DNA of 64,000 nt from contig NZ_LQPS01000054.1 in assembly GCF_002101885.1 (NCBI RefSeq), positions 62,001 to 126,000 of the forward strand, given 5' to 3'. The notes under the pieces were generated by a model that ran no database searches, was not told where the DNA came from, and saw only the letters and a list, made by a program, of their open reading frames with translations. Numbering within the stretch: the first letter of the stretch is position 1; every line of letters starts with the position of its first letter. Shown here in pieces: positions 16,321-25,296 of the stretch. A program made the translations under genes and the position numbers. The stretch is from Mycolicibacter senuensis (GTDB lineage: Bacteria; Actinomycetota; Actinomycetes; Mycobacteriales; Mycobacteriaceae).

Positions 16321-17454
16321 ATGACCGCAGAACAGACGGCGCCGTCGCCGACACATCCGACATCCGCTGAACCCCGTAAGGGATCGCCGTGGGTATGGGC
16401 GTGGGCCGCAGCCGCGTTCGGCTTCCTCGCCTTCCTGCTCGCCAACGCCGAAACCGGCCTGAGCTCGGATCGGGTCCGTAACCCGGCGGTCACCGAGACG
16501 CCGCCGCCGCGGCCGGTGCCGGTGTTGTTCGGGTTCGAACACTGGCTCGGCGTCCTGGAGGCCTTCACCGTCGTGGTGATGCTCGGCATCACCATCACCT
16601 ACGTGATCGCCTGGCGCCGCCATCCGTACCACCCGGTGTTGCTGATGGGCATCGTCACGACGTTGATCGTCTGGCAGGACCCGATCATGAACTGGGCGCC
16701 GTTCGCCGTCTACAACCCAGAGTTGCATCACCTGCCCGAGGACTGGCCGCTGGTGTCGCTGTCACCGACTGTGGAGCCGTTCGTGGTGCTGGGCTACATC
16801 ATGTTTTACCTGCTGCCCTATTTCCCGGGGATCTGGCTGCTGCGCCGGATTCAGGTGCGCCGGCCCGTCGACTCCTTCGTGTGGCGCCACCCGCTGATCA
16901 GCCTGGGGCTCTGCATCCTGCCCTTCGGGATGCTGCTGGACGCGGCTCTGGAGATCACGCTGGTGCAGACCGGGATGTACATCTACTCGCAGGTGCCGTT
17001 CGGCTCGATCTTCATGGGCCAAACCCATCAGTTCCCGTTCATCTTCGAGATCCTCGCGGTGAACTTCGTGATGGTGCCGGCCGGGGTGCTGCTGTACCGC
17101 GACGACACCGGCCGCACCGTGGCCGAGAAACTGGCCCAGCGGGCGAAGATCTTCGCCAGCCGCCCCACCCTGGGCATGTTCATGGTGATGCTGGTGCTGA
17201 TCAACCTCGGCTACTTCTGCTACGGAAGTACGTTCGCGCTGGTCAAGGCGTCGCACCTGTCCCGGACGGTGGCCTGCCCGTGGCCCTACCCGGAAGCGAA
17301 GATCTATGACCCCCAAGGCCTCTACGAGAAGCAGGGCCAGCCCGGACCGTACTCGGTGGGCATCTGGTCAACCTGGCTGAGCGGCCAGCCCGACGGGCGG
17401 CCGGAGGTCGAACTGGGTGCGGACGGCGAACGCTGCGGACCGGCCAATGGGTGA
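16321..17454 (+). CDS. AveC-like (spirocyclase AveC family) membrane protein 2
   Basis: A 377-residue polytopic membrane protein of the AveC-like family, longer than the copy at 8936. After a polar N-terminus of about 20 residues come about seven to eight hydrophobic segments. Conserved-looking polar stretches include WQDPIMNWAPFAVYNPE and MGQTHQFPFIFE. The first AveC (S. avermitilis) is a spirocyclase, but the reaction of the mycobacterial members is not known. The gene lies between the binding protein and an SDR whose ATG overlaps its end, so all three are probably one transcript. It may process or carry the hydrophobic substrate of the P450s. Confidence 0.78.
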   Translation: MTAEQTAPSPTHPTSAEPRKGSPWVWAWAAAAFGFLAFLLANAETGLSSDRVRNPAVTETPPPRPVPVLFGFEHWLGVLEAFTVVVMLGITITYVIAWRRHPYHPVLLMGIVTTLIVWQDPIMNWAPFAVYNPELHHLPEDWPLVSLSPTVEPFVVLGYIMFYLLPYFPGIWLLRRIQVRRPVDSFVWRHPLISLGLCILPFGMLLDAALEITLVQTGMYIYSQVPFGSIFMGQTHQFPFIFEILAVNFVMVPAGVLLYRDDTGRTVAEKLAQRAKIFASRPTLGMFMVMLVLINLGYFCYGSTFALVKASHLSRTVACPWPYPEAKIYDPQGLYEKQGQPGPYSVGIWSTWLSGQPDGRPEVELGADGERCGPANG

Positions 17455-18331
17455 GCCCCGCAGTGTCGTCATCACCGGCGCCTCGCGCGGGCTCGGGTTG
17501 GCGTCGGCGGCGCACCTCTATCGCAGCGGCTGGCAGGTGGTGGCCGGGATGCGGTCACCGGAGAAGGGATTGAAGACGCTGCGCGACGCCACCGGCGCGT
17601 CCGACGGCGACCCGCGGCTGATCGGGATCCCGCTGGACCTGACCGATGCCGCGTCGGTGACCGCGGCGGCCAAGGCGATCGAAGCAGCGGTCGGGGCCCC
17701 GGACGCCGTGGTGCACAACGCCGGGATATCGGCGGCGGGAATGGCCGAGGAGACACCGGCCGAGCTGTGGGAGCGGATGTTCGCGACGTCGGTGTTCGGG
17801 CCGGTGGCGCTGACCAACGCGCTGCTGCCGTCGATGCGGGCGGCCGGGAGGGGCCGGATCGTGCTGGTCTCGAGTCAGGGCGGTGTGCGCGGCATGCCCG
17901 CCACGGCGGCGTACTCGGCGGCCAAAGGCGCGTTGGAGCGGTGGGGAGAATCGCTGGCCAGTGAGATCGCCCCGTTCGGCCTCGGCGTCACTGTTCTGGT
18001 GACCGGCACCTACGACACCGAGATCATCACCGACGCCGGCACCACCGACTGCCGTGATCTGACCGGCGTCTACGCCCGCCATCACGCCACCATGGACAAA
18101 CGCGGCCGCTTCGCGATGAAGGTGGCCGCCCGCTCACCGCAGCGGTTCGCGGCCGGGCTGGCCAAGGCACTGGAGTCCCGCGCTCCGTTCGTGCGCCGAC
18201 CGGTCGGGCCTGATGCACGAATGCTGTTGATCGCCAACCGGTTACTGCCCGCTGCGGGGTTGCATCAGATGATCCGGGTGATGATGGGGCTACCGCGCTT
18301 CGGCGCGCTGAGCAAGGACCGGCATGGCTGA
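17447..18331 (+). CDS. SDR-family oxidoreductase
   Basis: A 294-residue short-chain dehydrogenase/reductase. It has the TGASRGLG cofactor motif near the N-terminus, the NAG of VVHNAGIS, the catalytic Ser in VLVSSQGG, and the YxxxK active site in YSAAKGAL. It probably oxidises an alcohol made by one of the P450s to a ketone or aldehyde with NAD(P). The ATG at 17447 overlaps the AveC stop by eight bases, and an upstream in-frame start would overlap more with no advantage. Its own stop overlaps the ATG of the aldehyde dehydrogenase. Confidence 0.9.
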   Translation: MGEPRSVVITGASRGLGLASAAHLYRSGWQVVAGMRSPEKGLKTLRDATGASDGDPRLIGIPLDLTDAASVTAAAKAIEAAVGAPDAVVHNAGISAAGMAEETPAELWERMFATSVFGPVALTNALLPSMRAAGRGRIVLVSSQGGVRGMPATAAYSAAKGALERWGESLASEIAPFGLGVTVLVTGTYDTEIITDAGTTDCRDLTGVYARHHATMDKRGRFAMKVAARSPQRFAAGLAKALESRAPFVRRPVGPDARMLLIANRLLPAAGLHQMIRVMMGLPRFGALSKDRHG

Positions 18332-19856
18332 GCACCCGCGCTTCGAATCCAGAATGCTGATCGATGGCAAGCTCGTCGACGGGCAGGGCGGCACGTTCGC
18401 CAACGTCAACCCGGCCACCGAGGAGATCCTCGGCGAGGTCGCCGACGCGTCCGCGGCAGACATGCACCGGGCCATCGACGCCGCGCGGCGCGCGTTCGAC
18501 GACACCGACTGGTCGGCCGACCACGCCTTCCGGCAACGCTGTCTGCGGCAACTGCAGGACGCCCTGGAAGCCGAGCGCGAGGAACTGCGCGAAGAACTCA
18601 TCCTCGAAGTCGGCTGCCCGCGGGCCATCACCCACGGCCCGCAGCTCGACGCGCCGCTCTCGGATGCGCTGAACTATCCGGCGCGGCTGATCGACAGCTA
18701 TCCGTGGGAGACATCGCTGGGTGACGCGTTCGTCTCGGTGACCGGTGCCAACACCACCCGCAAGGTCTGGCGGGAGGCCGTCGGTGTGGTCGGGGCGATC
18801 GTGCCATGGAACTTCCCGTTCGAAGTGACGATCCACAAGATCGGGCAGGCGCTGGCGACCGGCAACACCGTCGTTCTCAAGCCGGCACCGGACACCCCGT
18901 TCAACGCCACCCGGCTGGGCCGGCTGATCGCCGAGAACACCGATATTCCAGCCGGTGTCGTCAACGTGGTCACCGCCTCCGATCCCTTGATCGGCGAAGA
19001 ACTGACGCTGTCGCCCAAAGTCGACATGATCTCCTTCACCGGCTCCACCGCGGTGGGCCGGCGCATCATGGCAAAGGGCGCGGCGACCATGAAGCGGCTC
19101 TTCCTGGAACTCGGCGGCAAATCCGCGACGATCGTGCTGGAGGATGCCGATCTGGGGCTGGGCTGCATGATGGGCATCGCACCGTGCATGCACGCTGGCC
19201 AGGGCTGCGCCAACCCCACCCGGCTGCTGTTGCCGCGCTCGCGCTACGCCGAAGGCGTCGCCATGCTGCAGGGCATCTACGAAGGGGTGGCCCCGGGCGA
19301 CCCACAGGATCCGGCGACGTTGTGCGGCCCGGTGATCTCGGCCAAACAGCGCAGCCGGATCCGCGGCTACATCGACAAGGGCATTGCTGAAGGCGCCAGG
19401 CTGCTCGTCGGCGGAGCCGAGGCGCCCGACGGGCTCGACCGCGGATTCTTCGTCAAGCCAACACTGTTCGTCGACGTCGACAATGCGATGACGATCGCCC
19501 AGGAGGAGATCTTCGGCCCGGTGCTCGCCGTCATTCCCTACGACGACGAGGACCACGCGATCCGGATCGCCAACGACAGCCCCTACGGGCTGGCCGGCAA
19601 CATCATGTCGGGCTCGCTGGATCACGCGCTGGCCGTGGCCAAACGCCTGCGCGCGGGCTTCCTGGGCATCAACGGCGCCGCAGGGTACGGCGCCGACACC
19701 CCGTTCGGCGGCTACAAGGCCAGCGGCGTCGGCCGCCAGAACGGCACCGCGGGGTTCGACCAGTACACCGAGATCAAATCGGTCGCCTACCCGGCGGTTA
19801 GCGAGGCTCGACGGAGGAGAGCCGAAGCTGGACCGCCGAATCAACCCGCCGTCTAA
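18324..19856 (+). CDS. Aldehyde dehydrogenase family protein
   Basis: A 510-residue NAD(P)-dependent aldehyde dehydrogenase. The cofactor/oxyanion motif PWNFPF, the FTGSTAVGR nucleotide-binding segment, the catalytic Glu in LELGGKS and the catalytic Cys in AGQGCANPTR are all present, so it should be active. It would convert an aldehyde, for example a P450- and SDR-derived terminal group, into an acid ready for CoA activation. It overlaps the SDR gene by 8 bases and is followed after 11 bases by a P450 gene. Confidence 0.94.
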   Translation: MAEHPRFESRMLIDGKLVDGQGGTFANVNPATEEILGEVADASAADMHRAIDAARRAFDDTDWSADHAFRQRCLRQLQDALEAEREELREELILEVGCPRAITHGPQLDAPLSDALNYPARLIDSYPWETSLGDAFVSVTGANTTRKVWREAVGVVGAIVPWNFPFEVTIHKIGQALATGNTVVLKPAPDTPFNATRLGRLIAENTDIPAGVVNVVTASDPLIGEELTLSPKVDMISFTGSTAVGRRIMAKGAATMKRLFLELGGKSATIVLEDADLGLGCMMGIAPCMHAGQGCANPTRLLLPRSRYAEGVAMLQGIYEGVAPGDPQDPATLCGPVISAKQRSRIRGYIDKGIAEGARLLVGGAEAPDGLDRGFFVKPTLFVDVDNAMTIAQEEIFGPVLAVIPYDDEDHAIRIANDSPYGLAGNIMSGSLDHALAVAKRLRAGFLGINGAAGYGADTPFGGYKASGVGRQNGTAGFDQYTEIKSVAYPAVSEARRRRAEAGPPNQPAV

Positions 19857-19867
19857 AGGGGGCAATT

Positions 19868-21079
19868 GTGCAGCTATTTGATGACCTGGAGGATTTCGGC
19901 GCCTTCGACGACGTGGTGTCCGGGGACGTCCGGGACCCCTACACCGAACTGGCCCGCCTTCGCCGCGAGGAGCCGGTGCAGCGCATCGACATGTCGGGGA
20001 TGCCGCATGAGGAATCCAAGCCGGTGTTCATGGTGTACCGCCACGAAGACGTGATAAAGATGTTGCGCGACAACGAGACCTTCTCGTCGTCGATCATCAT
20101 CGACACCTTCGGTGACGTGCTCGGCGAGCAGGTGATGCTGGGCATGGATGAACCCGTGCACGGCCGGCACCGCGCGCTGGTGTCCAAGGCGTTCTCGCCC
20201 CGGGCGGTGGCCGGCTGGGAACACGAGTTGGTGATACCGGTGGCGAATCTGCTGATCGACCGGTTCGCCGACCGCGGCCACGCCGATCTGGTCAAGGAGT
20301 TCAACTTCGAATACCCGACCCGGATCATCGCCCGGATACTGGGCCTGCCCGAGCAGGACTACGAGCAGTTCCAGCGCTGGTCCATCTCGCTGCTGTCATT
20401 CACCATCAACCCCGAGCGGGGACGGGCGGCGTCGCTGGCGCTTCGCGACTACTTCACCCCGATCCTGGCCGCCCGCCGGGTCGATCCGCGCAACGACTTG
20501 ATCAGCCGGCTGGCCGACGCGGAGATCGACGGTGAGAAGCTGTCGAATGAGGAGATCTTCTCGTTTCTGCGGTTGCTGCTCCCGGCCGGCATCGAAACCA
20601 CCTACCGTTCACTGGGCAACCTGCTGTTCGCGCTGCTGACCCACACCGACCAGCTCGACGCCGTGCGCGCCGACCGGTCGCTGCTGCCGCAGGCCATCGA
20701 AGAGGGGGTGCGCTGGGACGCACCACTTTTGACCATCACCCGGGTGGCCAGCTGCGACACCGAGTTGGGCGGAGTGCCGATCCCGGCCGGCTCCGCGGTG
20801 ATGCCGATGCTGGGGTCCGCCAACCGCCAGGAGGACCGCTACGCCAACCCGAACCTGTTCGACATCTTCCGCGAGTCCAAAGTCCATGCGTCGTGGGGCC
20901 ATGGCGCCCACGTGTGTCTGGGCAGTCACCTGGCCCGGATGGAGATGCGCGACGCGCTCGGGGTGATGTTCGACCGACTGCCGAACCTTCGGCTGGACCC
21001 CGACGGGAGTGATCCGCACATCCGCGGCCAGGTGTTCCGGTCACCGACGTCGCTGCCGGTGCTCTTCGATGCCCCATGA
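19868..21079 (+). CDS. Cytochrome P450 with Trp in the haem loop (second of three)
   Basis: A 403-residue P450 that starts at a GTG 11 bases after the aldehyde dehydrogenase. The I-helix reads AGIETT, the K-helix ExxR is in EEGVR, and the haem-ligating Cys is residue 350 in WGHGAHVCLG. The usual Phe at the first position of this loop is Trp (residue 343), a change that in other P450s alters haem redox behaviour. The 3' end overlaps the next SDR gene as ATGA. It acts on an unknown substrate with a ferredoxin encoded elsewhere. Confidence 0.93.
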   Translation: MQLFDDLEDFGAFDDVVSGDVRDPYTELARLRREEPVQRIDMSGMPHEESKPVFMVYRHEDVIKMLRDNETFSSSIIIDTFGDVLGEQVMLGMDEPVHGRHRALVSKAFSPRAVAGWEHELVIPVANLLIDRFADRGHADLVKEFNFEYPTRIIARILGLPEQDYEQFQRWSISLLSFTINPERGRAASLALRDYFTPILAARRVDPRNDLISRLADAEIDGEKLSNEEIFSFLRLLLPAGIETTYRSLGNLLFALLTHTDQLDAVRADRSLLPQAIEEGVRWDAPLLTITRVASCDTELGGVPIPAGSAVMPMLGSANRQEDRYANPNLFDIFRESKVHASWGHGAHVCLGSHLARMEMRDALGVMFDRLPNLRLDPDGSDPHIRGQVFRSPTSLPVLFDAP

Positions 21080-21987
21080 CCGAGCTGCGATTCGACGGCC
21101 GGGTCGCCGTCGTCACCGGCGCGGGCCGGGGCGTGGGGCGTAGCCACGCGATGCTGCTGGCGGCCAAGGGCGCTCGCGTGGTCGTCGCCGACTACGGGGC
21201 CGGCATCGACGGGGACGGCTCGTCATCGGCACCGGCTGACGAGGTGGTGCGCGAGATCACCGAGGGTGGCGGCCGGGCGGTGGCCTGTCACGCCTCGGTC
21301 GCCGAACCGCAGGGCGCACAGGGCATCGTCGACACCGCGATCGAGGCGTTCGGCCGGATCGACGTGCTGGTCAACAACGCCGGCATCCACGACCCCGGAC
21401 TGTTCGAGGCGCTGTCGGTCGAAAAGTTCCGCCGCATGCTCGAGGTGCACTTTTTCGGCAGCCTGCTGGTGACCCGCGCCGCGTGGCCGCATTTCGTCGC
21501 GGCGGGATACGGCCGCATCGTCAACACGGTCTCCGAAGCCATGCTGGGCGGCATCTCCGAGCTGACCAGCTACGGCGCCGCCAAGGGAGCGGTGTTCGGG
21601 CTGACCCGCAATCTGGCGACCGAGGGCATCGCACACGGCATCCGGGTCAACGCCGTTGCGCCGCGCGCCTACACCCGCATGTCCGCGTCGCACTCGGACT
21701 CGGTGGCCGCGCAGCTGGCCATTCCCCAAGCGGTGATGGACACCATCAACGCCAGCATGCCGCCGGAATTATGTGCTCCCGCAGCGGCATTCCTTGCCCA
21801 CGAGGACTGTCCACTCAACGGGGAGATGCTGCAGATCGGGATGGGCGGGGTGGCGCGCATCGCGGTGGTGCGCACCGCGGGCATCTCGAAAACACCGCTG
21901 ACCGCGGAGGACATCGCGGAGAACATCGAGACGATCATGAACATTTCGGACGCCCAGGTGACCGCGGTCACCGAGATGGTGCAGTGA
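21076..21987 (+). CDS. SDR-family oxidoreductase, long type
   Basis: A 303-residue SDR with TGAGRGVGRSHA for the cofactor, the NNAGI motif, the catalytic Ser in NTVSEAML and the active-site YGAAK. Its architecture, with a loop of variable length after the second strand (ADYGAGIDGDG) and an extended C-terminus, resembles the hydroxyacyl-CoA dehydrogenase-like SDRs of multifunctional beta-oxidation enzymes. It is translationally coupled to the P450 upstream and 19 bases from the next P450. Confidence 0.9.
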   Translation: MTELRFDGRVAVVTGAGRGVGRSHAMLLAAKGARVVVADYGAGIDGDGSSSAPADEVVREITEGGGRAVACHASVAEPQGAQGIVDTAIEAFGRIDVLVNNAGIHDPGLFEALSVEKFRRMLEVHFFGSLLVTRAAWPHFVAAGYGRIVNTVSEAMLGGISELTSYGAAKGAVFGLTRNLATEGIAHGIRVNAVAPRAYTRMSASHSDSVAAQLAIPQAVMDTINASMPPELCAPAAAFLAHEDCPLNGEMLQIGMGGVARIAVVRTAGISKTPLTAEDIAENIETIMNISDAQVTAVTEMVQ

Positions 21988-22006
21988 CGAGCGTAGGAGG
22001 CGCGCA

Positions 22007-23269
22007 GTGAGTGATTTCGACTCGGTTGACTTCTTCACCGACCAATCGTTGATCCCGGACCCGTACCCGTACTTCGACCATCTGCGGGCCAAGTGCCCGA
22101 TCGTGCACGAGTCACATCAGGGAACTCTCGCCGTCACCGGGCACGCCGAAGCCCTTACCGTGTACAAGGATCCGGCCTTCTCCGCATGTGTCTCGGTCGC
22201 GGGCCCGTTCTCCGGGCTGTCGTTCGACGCCGTCGGTGACGACGTCAGCGACCTGATCGAGGCGCACCGGTCCGAGATTCCGATGAGTGAGCACATCGTC
22301 ACCCAGGACCCTCCGGAGCACACCCGGACGCGGGGGCTGTTGAGCCGGCTGCTGACTCCCAAGCGGCTCAAGGAGAACGAGGAGTTCATGTGGCGGCTGG
22401 CCGACGAACAGCTCGACAAGTTCGTCGCCCGCGGCAGCACCGAGTTCATCGAGGACTACGCCAAACCGTTCTCCATGCTGGTCATCGCGGACCTGCTCGG
22501 GGTGCCCACCGCCGACCACCAGGAGTTCCGCCGGGTGATGGCCGGCGAGCAGGTGGGCTCCCTGGATGACGACCCGGTCTCCCACAACCCGTTGCAGTGG
22601 CTGGACGACACGTTCTACGCCTACATCGACGACCGTCGTAAGCAGCCGCGCGGCGATGTGCTGACCGATCTGGCCCAGGCGAAATACGACGACGGCTCGA
22701 CGCCGGAGATCATCGACGTGGTGCGCGTCGCGACTTTCCTGTTCGCCGCCGGCCAGGAGACCACCGTCAAGCTGCTCAGCGCCGGACTGCGGGTGATCGC
22801 CGAACGGCCCGATATTCAGGCGCTGCTGCGCGGGGACCGCAGCCGTATCCAGGTTTTCCTGGAGGAGACGCTGCGGACCGAGTCTCCGGTCAAATCGCAT
22901 TTCCGGATGGCGCGCACCACCACGACCGTCGGCGGCGTCACCGTTCCGGCCGGCACCACGGTGATGCTGTTGCCCGGAGCCAGCAACCGGGACCCCCGCA
23001 AGTTCGACGAACCCGACGAGTTCCGCGTCGACCGCGCCAATGTGCGCGAGCATGTGGCGTTCGGGCGCGGGGTGCACTCGTGTCCCGGCGCGCCGCTGGC
23101 CCGCGCCGAGGGCAGGATCTCGCTGAACCGCATCCTGGACCGGATGGCCGACATCAGGATCTGCGAGGAGCGGCACGGCCCGCCCGAGGCGCGGCGGTAC
23201 AGCTACGAACCGACCTTCATCATGCGGGGGCTCCAAGAGCTCCACCTGGAGTTCAACCCGGTCGGCTGA
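22007..23269 (+). CDS. Cytochrome P450 (third of three)
   Basis: A 420-residue P450. The I-helix is FAAGQETT, the K-helix ExxR is in EETLR, and the haem loop is FGRGVHSCPG with Cys at residue 359. The GTG start has AGGAGG six bases upstream. It differs clearly from the other two in its N-terminus and haem loop (SCPG rather than CLG), so the three P450s are not recent duplicates and probably act on different positions or intermediates. A thiolase follows after 89 bases. Confidence 0.93.
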   Translation: MSDFDSVDFFTDQSLIPDPYPYFDHLRAKCPIVHESHQGTLAVTGHAEALTVYKDPAFSACVSVAGPFSGLSFDAVGDDVSDLIEAHRSEIPMSEHIVTQDPPEHTRTRGLLSRLLTPKRLKENEEFMWRLADEQLDKFVARGSTEFIEDYAKPFSMLVIADLLGVPTADHQEFRRVMAGEQVGSLDDDPVSHNPLQWLDDTFYAYIDDRRKQPRGDVLTDLAQAKYDDGSTPEIIDVVRVATFLFAAGQETTVKLLSAGLRVIAERPDIQALLRGDRSRIQVFLEETLRTESPVKSHFRMARTTTTVGGVTVPAGTTVMLLPGASNRDPRKFDEPDEFRVDRANVREHVAFGRGVHSCPGAPLARAEGRISLNRILDRMADIRICEERHGPPEARRYSYEPTFIMRGLQELHLEFNPVG

Positions 23270-23358
23270 GGCGGGGCTGGCCACCCCCGCCCGCAGGTGT
23301 CATCGGTGGGTTGGTCGACAATCGACGTCAAGAACCCTCGTTGATGAAGGAGAGCACC

Positions 23359-24504
23359 ATGGCCGAAGCAGTCATCGTAGAAGCGGTGCGTTCGCCGATC
23401 GGCAAGCGCAACAGCGGTCTGTCGGGGGTGCACCCCGCGGAATTGTCCGCCCAAGTGCTCAACGGGCTGGTCGGCCGGGCCGGGGTGGATCCCGAACTGG
23501 TCGACGACGTGATCTGGGGCTGTGTCATGCAGGCCGGCGAGCAGGCGCTCGACATCGGGCGCACCGCGCTGCTGACCGCCGGCTGGCCGGAGACGGTGCC
23601 CGGGGTGACGGTGGACCGCCAGTGCGGATCCAGCCAGCAGTCGGTGCACTTCGCCGCCGCCGGCGTGGTCGCCGGACACTACGACGTCGTCGTGGCCGGC
23701 GGCGTCGAGTCGATGTCGCGCACCCCGATGGGTGCCTCGCTGGCCAACGGCGGACACCCCTATCCGGAGGCGTTCCGGGCCCGTTACACCCAGACCCCCA
23801 ATCAGGGCACCGGTGCGGAGATGATGGCCGAGAAGTGGGGACTGAGCCGCACCGCGCTCGACGAGTTCGCGCTGGCGTCGCACGAGAAGGCCGCCGCGGC
23901 ACAGGATTCCGGCGCGTTCAAGGACGAGATCGTCTCGATCAAGGACGCCGAGGGTAGTGTCGTCAGCGACGACGAGGGCATCCGGCGTGGCACCACCATC
24001 GAGAAGATGGCCCAGCTCAAGCCGGCGTTCAAAGAGGACGGCGTCATCCACGCCGGCAACTCCAGCCAGATCTCCGACGGTTCGGCGGCGCTGCTTTTCA
24101 TGTCGGCGGCCAAGGCGCGCGAGCTGGGGCTGACCCCGCTGGCGCGGGTGCACACCGCGACGCTGGCCGGCGCCGACCCGGTGATGATGCTGAGCGCACC
24201 GATCCCGGCCACCCAGAAGGCGCTGCAGCGCTCTGGCCTGAGCCTCGATGACATCGGGGTGTTCGAGGTCAACGAGGCGTTCGCCCCGGTGCCGATGGCA
24301 TGGCTGGCCGAAATCGGCGCGGACTCCAAGAAGCTCAACCCCAACGGCGGGGCGATCGCGCTGGGTCACCCGCTGGGCGGTTCCGGCGCCCGGATCATGA
24401 CCACCATGCTCTACCACATGCGCGCCAACGGGATCCGCTACGGCCTGCAGACCATGTGCGAGGGCGGCGGCCAGGCCAACGCCACCATTCTGGAGCTGCT
24501 GTGA
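23359..24504 (+). CDS. Thiolase family acetyl-CoA acyltransferase (FadA-type)
   Basis: A 381-residue thiolase that cleaves 3-ketoacyl-CoA, the last step of beta-oxidation. The nucleophilic Cys is in VDRQCGSSQQ, the C-terminal His and Cys motifs are NEAFAP, GGAIALGHPLGGSGAR and CEGGGQAN. VDRQCGSSQQ is the form seen in M. tuberculosis FadA6-type thiolases. The ATG at 23359 is chosen because AAGGAG lies 6 bases upstream. The stop overlaps the GTG of the hydratase gene. It fits the end of the pathway started by the P450 and dehydrogenase genes. Confidence 0.93.
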   Translation: MAEAVIVEAVRSPIGKRNSGLSGVHPAELSAQVLNGLVGRAGVDPELVDDVIWGCVMQAGEQALDIGRTALLTAGWPETVPGVTVDRQCGSSQQSVHFAAAGVVAGHYDVVVAGGVESMSRTPMGASLANGGHPYPEAFRARYTQTPNQGTGAEMMAEKWGLSRTALDEFALASHEKAAAAQDSGAFKDEIVSIKDAEGSVVSDDEGIRRGTTIEKMAQLKPAFKEDGVIHAGNSSQISDGSAALLFMSAAKARELGLTPLARVHTATLAGADPVMMLSAPIPATQKALQRSGLSLDDIGVFEVNEAFAPVPMAWLAEIGADSKKLNPNGGAIALGHPLGGSGARIMTTMLYHMRANGIRYGLQTMCEGGGQANATILELL

Positions 24505-25292
24505 GTGATGGGGCCGTTCTCGTCGAACGGCGCGACGGTGGCGTACTGCTGGTCACGATCAACCGGCCCGACGCGCGCAACGCGATCAACGGCGCCGTCA
24601 GCACCGGTATCGGCGACGCGTTGGCACAGGCGCAGGCCGACGACGAGGTGCGTGCGGTGGTGCTCACCGGCGCCGGCGACAAATCGTTTTCTGCCGGAGC
24701 CGACCTCAAGGCGATCGCCAACCGGGAGAACATCTACCACCCCGAACACCCGGAGTGGGGTTTCGCCGGCTACGTCCAGCACTTCATCGACAAGCCCACC
24801 ATCGCGGCGGTCAACGGCACCGCGCTGGGCGGCGGCACCGAGATCGCACTGGCCAGCGACCTCGTGATCGCCGAGCAGCGCGCCCAGTTCGGGCTGCCCG
24901 AGGTCAAGCGGGGCCTGATCGCCGGCGCCGGCGGCGTGTTCCGCATCATCGACCAACTGCCCCGCAAGGTCGCCTTGGAGCTGCTCTACACCGGCGAGCC
25001 GATGTCGGCCGCCGACGCCGGGCGCTGGGGGCTGGTGAACCGGGTGGTCGACGACGGCGCGGCGCTGGAAGCCGCGCTGGAACTGGCGGAACGGATCACC
25101 GGCAATGCGCCGCTGTCGGTGCAGGCCAGTAAGCGGATCGCCTACGGCGTCGATGATGGTGCCATGACCGGCGAGGCGGCCGATTGGGCCCGGACCGGCC
25201 GGGAGTTCTCCTCGCTGCTGCGGACCGAGGACGCCAAGGAGGGGCCGCGGGCGTTCGCTGAGAAGCGCGCGCCGGTGTGGAAGGCCCGTTGA
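24501..25292 (+). CDS. Enoyl-CoA hydratase/isomerase family protein
   Basis: A 263-residue crotonase-fold protein. The oxyanion-hole motifs FSAGADLKAI and ALGGGTEIALASDLV are present, and the Glu of the GLPEVKRGL segment corresponds to a catalytic carboxylate of the family. It starts at GTG 24501, overlapping the thiolase stop (GTGA), with residues VSDGAVLVERRDGG. It should hydrate or isomerise an enoyl-CoA in the same beta-oxidation route as the thiolase. Confidence 0.92.
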   Translation: MSDGAVLVERRDGGVLLVTINRPDARNAINGAVSTGIGDALAQAQADDEVRAVVLTGAGDKSFSAGADLKAIANRENIYHPEHPEWGFAGYVQHFIDKPTIAAVNGTALGGGTEIALASDLVIAEQRAQFGLPEVKRGLIAGAGGVFRIIDQLPRKVALELLYTGEPMSAADAGRWGLVNRVVDDGAALEAALELAERITGNAPLSVQASKRIAYGVDDGAMTGEAADWARTGREFSSLLRTEDAKEGPRAFAEKRAPVWKAR

Positions 25293-25296
25293 GCCG

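Noticed and set aside
18027..19865. Long minus-strand open frame opposite the aldehyde dehydrogenase
   Set aside because: The composition is that of a shadow frame. The plus strand holds all catalytic motifs of the dehydrogenase.
23314..23326. GTCGA-CAA-TCGAC repeat before the thiolase gene as an operator
   Set aside because: The 5-base arms are common by chance in this GC-rich genome and no second copy with the same spacer is seen.
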